A stretch of 64,000 bases of DNA, from positions 13,724,501 through 13,788,500 of the forward strand of contig NC_086352.1 in NCBI RefSeq assembly GCF_036324505.1. The letters run 5' to 3'. Position numbers and translations under genes: made by a program. The stretch comes from Eleginops maclovinus. Taxonomy: Eukaryota > Chordata > Actinopteri > Perciformes > Eleginopidae. Under the pieces are notes generated by a model. The model ran no database searches. It saw only the letters and a program-made list of their open reading frames with translations, and had not been told where the DNA came from. Shown in pieces: positions 56,654-64,000 of the stretch; position 1 is the stretch's first letter; each line of letters begins with the position of its first letter.

Positions 56654-59600
56654 TCAATGTCCACCATTGGGCCGCACTTCTGCATAGTTCTTGACCAACT
56701 GGGAAATCCTGACGACTTTGATGTCTTCTGGTATCCTATCGTAATCTGACCACAGGTACTCTGGAGACAGCACCTTGCTTGGTTTGTTGTACAGCAGGTA
56801 CCTGCATGACAGAGAAGCAGGCAGATTATCCATGTGTGTTTTGTATAATACATCAGTCACAAATTTTTATTGATTTGTTCCACAAACACAAGCTTACTTT
56901 AAACAACAAATACTAACAGATACAAAAGTAAAAAAAAACGACTGGTTGAAAATGTGTCCTTTTAAATAAGAATGATCAGAAATTCACTTAAACTGAGGCA
57001 ATCAATTACTTACTTGTTGAGGTGACTTTCTTCCTGCCAGATAGCTTCAATCTTATTCTTGGCATCCTCCTCTGACTGCATGTAACAGTATCTAATGAAT
57101 TGAAAGAGAGATGTCTTCTCTTTATAGTAAAACTTCCTTTAGCATTATGTTAGCTCTTAATGGTCAACATTTCAGACAGAAAAATATATTTTTTTAGCAT
57201 TTAAAGCTGTGTTTCCAATGCATGGTACGGCTCTTCTTAACTTGGTTTTCATTGATAAAAGTTAAAGATAGTACAGGTTAACTTTTTTGGTCAAAGTAAG
57301 CTGAGCCAATAATGTAATGTGACATTAAAACAATGCAGACCACTGATTGGTCAGTGAGAGTCGCTAGCATGTCATGGGACATACTGCACATCCTGACACT
57401 TTCAAATAGCTAATTAAGATTTTAAAATGGCAGCAAGCACAACTTCAAAGGGCCTTTTCTAATAGCAAGTGCTTTCCTTATTTTCTTTCAAAATCTTTTT
57501 CCTTTTCCTTTTCCTTTTATCTGAACTGTACCTTTGCTGCTACAACACCCTAAATTCCCCCGCTTTCACAATAAAGAAATTCTAATTCTGATTAGTCAAA
57601 TCGGGCTGAGCATTTGTGTACAATGCGATGGAAACACTGCCTCTTTTAGAAGAAATATACCAGGTTTTGAAGGCTAAAATTTGTACCTGTCCAGCATCGA
57701 TAGGTCTAATGTACTCTTTATTTAATTGGTAATAGCTAAATGGAAGTAACCTTACAACATGATAATGGTTTTGGTTACTTGACTAGCTTGTACATGTCCT
57801 CTAGGTATCCACCCCAGACAGCAGCAGTGTAGTAGTAGTCTCCTTCACCAGCAGGAATGAAGGCTTTGGACTCTGGCCGACGCTCATAAGGAAACTGGTC
57901 CCTCAATGTGGCCTGATAAAATAAAATATGGACAAAACATGAAACAGGGAGGAGAGGCTTTAGCTCATACTGGTGACAGCAGTTAATGCTGTGGGTGATA
58001 ACAAATCAAGCAATGTCCTCTGTGTCATAACACAAAATATAACAAGTAAACTAATAACGTCTTTGACAAATTCTTCCACCAGTTAAGCTCACTGAATTGT
58101 TTATAACGTTTTAACAGCTTTAGTATTTTTTAGACATTTCAATTCAGAAAAACTTACTTATAGGATTAAGGTAGCCTATAATCTATAGAACAAAAATAAG
58201 AGAGAGAATAAAAGAGTAAAACCTTGTAGTAGCCACGATGAAGCACAGCAGACAGCCGACTGAGAGACTCCGCTCCGAAACGATTGTGAAAGACACTGTC
58301 GATGTCCATCATATAAAGATAGTCTGATTCATTACGGATCTGCAAACATTACAGTTCAAATGTGAGACTGAATGCCCCATGGATAGATCTCAATGACCCA
58401 TGAATAATAATAATTTAGGGAACACATGTTTTATGCATATCTGTGAGAGATGGCTCAGATGACTTGCTGTTTCTAGCTCATACATCAATTTGTTGTTGTT
58501 TTTCGTTTGCTGTATTGTCTAACTAGTAAACATTGAGCTGTTAAGATTTTAAAGGTGGTTACTGTAACCACATGAAAAAAGGCCCTAGCTTTGGTGATTT
58601 GTTGTGCGTAATTTCTTACCTGTTTGTCAATGGTGGTGGTGGCCCATTTCATCCTGCCCAATACTACTTCCTGCCAGCGATTGACTCCAGGGATGGTGAC
58701 AACAACAATGTTTCGGCCCTGACCTAGTTGAATCTGACAACACAGACAAACAGATAACTTTACATGTTTACATTTACTGTCACTATTGTCACTGTCAAAC
58801 CATTGTTTAAGTGTAGAGTCTGTTTTTGTGAGCAGTCAAAATCTGGCAGACATTGGAGTTTTGGAAGTTGTTCAGCTATTCACTCCTTTTGTGAACTACA
58901 GCCGATTCAAATTCAATGCACATAACATCCCGATATACCACACCTTTTCGTTTCATTGCTTTCAATAGAATAAGTAACCCATATAAGAGAGTATAAACAT
59001 TATATTGGAGCCTTTACTTCTCATTGGGTTAAGCTGTGTAGCAGTGCAATGCAAAAAAGTACTTTAAACATATTAAAAAACAACAACTCACTTCAGGGAC
59101 CTCTTTTTCGTTGTCTGTGAAAATGTAATAATTGACCCTGAAGTCAACAAGAAAATACTTTTCAGCTGACTCTAGGAAGCTCTTTAGGAAACGTGTGTAT
59201 CTGTATGGATGAAAAATAGCAGAACAGAAGTGTTAACATTTAGTATAAGACAAGATCAGCGACTCAAGACACATAAATATTTCAAAATGTAGGGAGTATT
59301 TTTATGTGAAACAGCTTTAGTTGTTCAGGTTTACAAGCATCTCAACCCGAAGCACTGGCTCAGGTCAAACCCTGCTCCCTGTGAGAATATCCCGAATACC
59401 TACTTGCCAACAGCAAACACCAACACAGCCACTCGTGGGTCCATTTTCTTATATATTGCATCAATAACCACTGGATCAAAGGTCCCCTCCCAAACCAGAG
59501 GAGCATTCCAGTTAGTGACGGCGTTCACATCAGTGCGTCTGGGAAGATCAAATAAAGATTTAGCAGTTTTTAGATCTTGGTCCAGCTACGATCATTGGTT

Positions 59601-61274
59601 TGGGTCTGTATGATTTATTCAATATTTAATAAGTTGTAGCACAAGCTGATACCAAATTATATTATGACTTTTCATGTCAGCATTATGCACACTTCTCCAA
59701 AACACACGTCAAGTCAAGTATGTCCCTATCAGCAGGCTCCCCTGAAGTTTATACTGGCTCGTTCAACACACTTTTAAAAGAGAACCTGCACTTAAAAGGG
59801 CTTTTTAGAAATATTCATTGTTCTTTAAATCACTAAGTTTTTTGTAAGAATTGTTGTACATACATAATTCCTATTAGTAATAATTGTATTCACAAATGTG
59901 CATGGACACTATAATAATAGTAATACAAAATTGCCCAAATTTACACAAAATTGTGATATTTGTTCTAAATAACTTACCCGTTAATTGTGCTTGGTTGATC
60001 ATATTTCAGTCTAAAAAAAAAGACCAAGGAATAAATGTATCTTTAGTATTCCAAATGGGAATTGAGGGGTTAAAAGAGTTTCAAAACAAGATAGCAGCAC
60101 AGGAAACATAAAGTATCAGTTACTACATCAAAGTATTGTACATTCCTATTATTGTACCACAGTAAGAAAAAAGAGTGCTTTCATTTTATGATAATTTACA
60201 CTTCTACTCCGCTTAATTTTGGAAGACAATACATGTTGTTTTTCCTCTACTATTTATTAGAACGCTTTAGCTACTTGTTACTCTAATTAGTTAATACAAA
60301 ATATAAATAAAATACTAAAAATATACCTATACATATAATTACAATTAAACATATTGAGGAGCAGTTTACAATGTAATTTAGATATGCTTGCCCTATCCAT
60401 AATCAAGTAACCTCATATGATTCTGAAAAAAGCCATTATGCTTAATGATTCTTAATTTTTGTATTTATGTACTTGTATATTTTGATGCCAATGTGTTTGT
60501 GCTTTTACTTAACCAAGATTTTGAATGCAGGACATTCAATTATAACAAGATATTTTAACAATTTCGTATTTCTACTTTTAGTTAAGTATAAAATGTAGTA
60601 TTCCTCTCATCATTGATAACAAACACAGAGAACAACACCAACTAATTGAAAGAAACATTACCAAGTGGACCAGATAAGAGAGAACAGTTATACAACGTCA
60701 TGTCATGGCACTAACCCGGGTTTTCAAAGCCCTGAGGGGCCACTGACTTAGTGCTGCCCTTGTAAAAATGACACAATAATACATGTTAATCGGCTGTGTT
60801 TTGCAGAAAACCTTTAGTGATACTTTGTTCTCACTGTTATGACCTAATAAAGATTCCTACTGTTTATTGTCTGTTCTGAGCAGTGGATATATTGTCAAAG
60901 TTCAACAACAGATCGAGGAAGCTAACCATAGCCATAGCAACTGTAAAAGGTTGGATGTGACTGTTTCTCTCTGTTAGGAAAAAGAGTAATGGATTCTCAC
61001 CCTGTTTGCATTTTTAGGTCTCTGATCCTCCAGGCATTGTCACTGTCTGGGCAAAAGCCTACAGGTCTTTTACAAAAAGACAGGAATTAAATAAATCAAA
61101 CATATAAAGTAAATAAAAAAATTGGAACATTCAAAGTGTAACATTTAATTTATCGTTGTATATTGTCTACATCCTGTTTCTATGTCCAGTGTAACTCCTT
61201 TACATTTCAACTGACATGTCTCAGTGCTGATTTACCTGTAGAGAGATTCTTTGTTCCCTAAGATATAGATGGCC
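56654..61274 (-). CDS. family-6 glycosyltransferase (ABO/GBGT1/alpha-1,3-GalT type), 5' exon(s) not seen
   Basis: Ten exons recognised: 61274-61236, 61066-61001, 60010-59978, 59538-59404, 59200-59092, 58733-58620, 58339-58223, 57912-57779, 57091-57014, 56801-56654. They give about 323 residues to the stop. GT6 enzymes are type II Golgi proteins that add Gal or GalNAc in alpha-1,3 linkage to glycans or glycolipids. Evidence: [38 protein letters not shown], the metal-binding DxD as MMDIDSVF (58298-58306), [26 protein letters not shown], the catalytic-Glu region [11 protein letters not shown], and [13 protein letters not shown]. The sugar-donor tripeptide reads Thr-Ala-Ala. The cytoplasmic and membrane-anchor exon is missing: it lies either unrecognised in 61275-62735 or beyond the right edge. 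The catalytic domain, which mammals encode mostly in one large exon, is split by several introns. The donor after 58223 (GTTTTA) is weak. Confidence 0.87.
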
Positions 61275-62735
61275 CTGTAAAGACACAGTTATACGAGTTA
61301 AACAGAGAACAACCAGTATAAATGAATACAGTTACCAGTTTTCAACAAGAGAGGGCATAATGTGCAGTCAAAGGCAATAATTAATATGTTCATTTAATTC
61401 ATTTCTTGTTTTAACAGCTACTACTTGTATATCATTGTGATTTTGTCTTTACCTTTATTACCCTTGTGTGAATCTGTACTGCCCTGCTTTTCTCTTTCAC
61501 TCTATTGCTGCTTAAACTCCCTAATTTCCATTTTATCTTATCTTAAGCTGTGTTGATGTTGTTGTTTTTTGACACTTGTGATTATGTTTTGCTGCCTATT
61601 GTTGGTTTTGGGGGTTCCACAATTTTTGTAATGAAAACAATTGTCACTTTTGTCACAACAAAACGTGGCTTGTGTAATTTACGAAATTCGAGCTTTGTGG
61701 ATCCTAGCAAATATCTACCAATTGGTCGCTCGTTTTTAAAGAGGCTGAAGACCATAAAAATCCTTACACCTTTAAAAGTTTTATAAGTGATAGTTGGGGG
61801 GGGTTATTTTTAAGTAAACAGACTCATTGTGCCTTCAAATCTTGCATAGTATTGTACACGAGTATCTGAAAAAACAATTATGCATGAAATTGGTCTTAGT
61901 AGTCCAACAAATGAACCCTTCTGAACACCACATCATGTTCCCATATAAACTTGTGAATGAGCTTGTAAACTATTTTTGTTGAATCATCAACACGTGGACA
62001 AGTTCCCCTTTATGATGTTAACAATTCACCTGTTTGTTGTAAAAGAGAACACTGTGCTGCTGTGTGAGAGGCAATCTACAACTAAAAATCAATAAATGAA
62101 TACATACATGTCGTCCTAAAACTCAAAATTGACGCAGTAACACATATTGTAACGCCGCTTTTTTGTTTCTGTCCAAATGCCTTTTGTCATACTCAGTCCA
62201 GGCACACAGCAACTGATCAGCACTACAGACTATCTTGTCACAGGTATGTGCTGCAAGATGCTGTAACCTTGATTTATTTGGGTTTTTAATAAGACTGACA
62301 TTTCAAATTGCAAGGGACTTACTAAAAAGATTAACGATGGTTATGTCTAGTTAGCGATGACAGTTTGAAAGTAAGCCATCAAAAAGAATACTGGAAGCGT
62401 AACACTAAAGCAGCAACAAATTAAATTAAATCGAAAATAAAGAATGCAATTGTAAGAAGGCAAAGTAGGGAAGAGGATTAGCGCCTTACTCTATTAATTT
62501 TTTGTTAATACATTTTGTATTTTGATTGTTTTTCCTTAGTAAAATAAACTAATTTAGCACTTTTTTAAGGTAAACAAATTCACCATACTAAATATGTTAC
62601 TCTTAAACAATGAATTAGTATGTTAGATTACATTAGTTTAAAGATTAACTTCGATGATATAAAATAAATCCTTTAAATATTAACAATTTCAATTATTGCC
62701 GGTTTCTTGTGCGTGATGCTGCAATACATGTGTTA
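61275..62735. other. 5' part of the GT6 locus, no exon recognised
   Basis: AT-rich DNA between the most upstream GT6 exon seen and a Tc1 element. A short membrane-anchor exon could hide here, but I found no hydrophobic frame followed by a donor of the needed phase. Confidence 0.45.
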
Positions 62736-64000
62736 CAGTGGGGCAAAAAAGTATTTAGTCAGCCACCAACTGTGCAAGTTCTCCCATTTAAAAAGATGAG
62801 AGAGGCCTGTAATTTTTATCATAGGTACACTTCAACTATGAGAGACATAATGAGAAAAAAAAATCCAGGAAATCACATTGTAGGATTTTTAATGAATTTA
62901 TTTTCAAATGATTGTGGAAAATAAGTATTTGGTCAATAACAAAAGTTCATCTCAATACTTTGTTATTTACCCTTTGTTGGCAATGACAGAGTTCAAAGGT
63001 TTTCTGTAAGTCTTCACAAGGTTTTCACACACTGTTGCTGGTATTTTGACCCATTCCTCCATGCAGATCTCCTCTAAAGCAGTGATGTTTTGGGGCTGTC
63101 GCTGGGCAACACAGACTTTCAACTCCCTCCAAAGATTTTCTATGGGGTTGAGATCTGGAGACTGGCTAGGCCACTCCAGGACCTGGAAATGCTTCTTACG
63201 AAGCCACTCCTTCGTTGCCCTGGCGGTGTGTTTGGGATCATTGTCATGCTGAAAGACCCAGCCACGCTTCATCTTCAGTGCCCTTGCTGATGGAAGGAGG
63301 TTTTCACTCAAAATCTCACGATACATGGCCCCATTCATTCTTTCCTTTACACGGATCAGTCGTCCTGGTCCCTTTGCAGAAAAACAGCCCCAAAGCATGA
63401 TGTTTCCACCCCCATGCTTCACAGTAGGTATGGTGTTCTTTGGATGCAACTCTGCATTCTTTCTCCTCCAAACACGACGAGTTGAGTTTTTACCAAAAAG
63501 TTCGATTTTGGTTTCATCTGACCATATGACATTCTCCCAATCCTCTTCTGGATCATCCAAATGCCCTCTAGCAAACTTCAGACGGGCCTGGACATGTACT
63601 GGCTTAAGCAGGGGGACACGTCTGGAACTGCAGGATTTAAGTCCCTGGCGGCGTAGTGTGTTACTGATGGTAGCCTCTGTTACTTTGGTCCCAGCTCTCT
63701 GCAGGTCATTCACTAGGTCCCCCCGTGTGGTTCTGGGATTTTTGCTCACCGTTCTTGTGATCATTTTGACCCCACGGGGTGAGATCTTGCGTGGAGCCCC
63801 AGATGGAGGGAGATTAGCAGTGGTCTTGTATGTCTTCCATTTTCTAATAATTGCTCCCACAGTTGATTTCTTCACACCAGGCTGCTTACCTATTGAAGAT
63901 TCACTTTTCCCAGCCTGGTGCAGGTCTACAATTTTGTCTCTGGTCTCCTTTGACAGCTCTTTGGTCTTGGCCATAGTGGAGTTTGGAGTATGACTGTTTG
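62736..64000 (-). mobile_element. second Tc1/mariner element, cut by the window edge
   Basis: The visible end starts CAGTGGGGCAAAAAAGTATT directly after a TA (62734-62735). Its inverted-repeat arm (62736 to about 62935) matches the arms of the copy at 7723. The transposase runs leftwards on the minus strand. The other arm lies beyond base 64000. The element sits in the GT6 gene's 5' intron or upstream flank. Confidence 0.95.
62967..63974 (-). CDS. Tc1 transposase, near full length, catalytic triad kept
   Basis: 335 residues beginning MAKTKELS. It is nearly the same as the copy at 8089-9111. The helix-turn-helix region is present and all three catalytic acids are there: [12 protein letters not shown] and NPIENLW. 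A stop replaces the Tyr codon after IANKG, removing the last five residues (YITKY) found in the other copy. There are scattered substitutions, for example Pro for Leu in GKQPGVKK in the DNA-binding region. The catalytic core looks intact, so it could be active or recently active, but the altered binding region and short tail make that uncertain. Confidence 0.94.
   Translation of the reverse strand: MAKTKELSKETRDKIVDLHQAGKSESSIGKQPGVKKSTVGAIIRKWKTYKTTANLPPSGAPRKISPRGVKMITRTVSKNPRTTRGDLVNDLQRAGTKVTEATISNTLRRQGLKSCSSRRVPLLKPVHVQARLKFARGHLDDPEEDWENVIWSDETKIELFGKNSTRRVWRRKNAELHPKNTIPTVKHGGGNIMLWGCFSAKGPGRLIRVKERMNGAMYREILSENLLPSARALKMKRGWVFQHDNDPKHTARATKEWLRKKHFQVLEWPSQSPDLNPIENLWRELKVCVAQRQPQNITALEEICMEEWVKIPATVCENLVKTYRKPLNSVIANKG

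Noticed and set aside
61800..62720. The missing membrane-anchor exon of the GT6 gene
   Set aside because: I looked for a Met followed by a hydrophobic stretch and a donor of the right phase on the minus strand and found none, so no exon is claimed.

Overview
This window is vertebrate nuclear DNA, almost certainly from a teleost fish. It has small spliced exons with GT-AG introns, very long (CA/GT)n microsatellites, fish-type Tc1 transposons, an L2-like LINE fragment and several non-autonomous repeats. The genes are identified by conceptual translation and remembered family sequences; no database search was run.

Every host gene lies on the minus strand, so transcription runs from high to low coordinates. 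From the right edge leftwards the genes are: a family-6 glycosyltransferase (ABO/GBGT1/alpha-1,3-GalT type, 5' end outside or unseen, 56654-61274); mpc1 (mitochondrial pyruvate carrier subunit, 53582-56074); kifbp (kinesin-binding protein, 45541-51695); srgn (serglycin, 36112-40183); vps26a (retromer subunit, 30069-34678); supv3l1 (mitochondrial RNA helicase, 18565-25559); hkdc1 (hexokinase domain-containing 1, 5583-17135); and the first coding exon of hk1 (276-338), whose remainder lies off the left edge. The order kifbp-srgn-vps26a-supv3l1-hkdc1-hk1 matches human 10q22. In human, mpc1 and the GT6 gene are not neighbours of this block, so the synteny break lies between kifbp and mpc1.

Mobile DNA: a full-length Tc1 element sits in an hkdc1 intron (7723-9325). 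A second, closely related Tc1 runs off the right edge (62736-64000). A decayed L2-like reverse transcriptase fragment lies in hkdc1 intron 8. There are also a 669-bp palindromic MITE-like element between supv3l1 and vps26a, a short hAT-like MITE in the presumed vps26a 3' UTR, and a tRNA-derived SINE-like piece near 43.1-43.2 kb.

The most notable points are in hkdc1. Its C-terminal half, the catalytic half in mammalian HK1, has lost key residues of the phosphate-binding loop, and the N-terminal half has lost a conserved sugar-site Asn. It has three more introns than the mammalian gene and a 27-residue charged loop expansion. One of the new exons (6931-7018) is bracketed by long complementary UG and CA repeats. 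Across the window, long CA/GT repeats repeatedly sit within about 40 nt downstream of 5' splice sites, and in kifbp the splice donor is itself the first unit of such a repeat. No new multi-gene system was found; these gene-structure and RNA-level oddities are the parts worth a second look.
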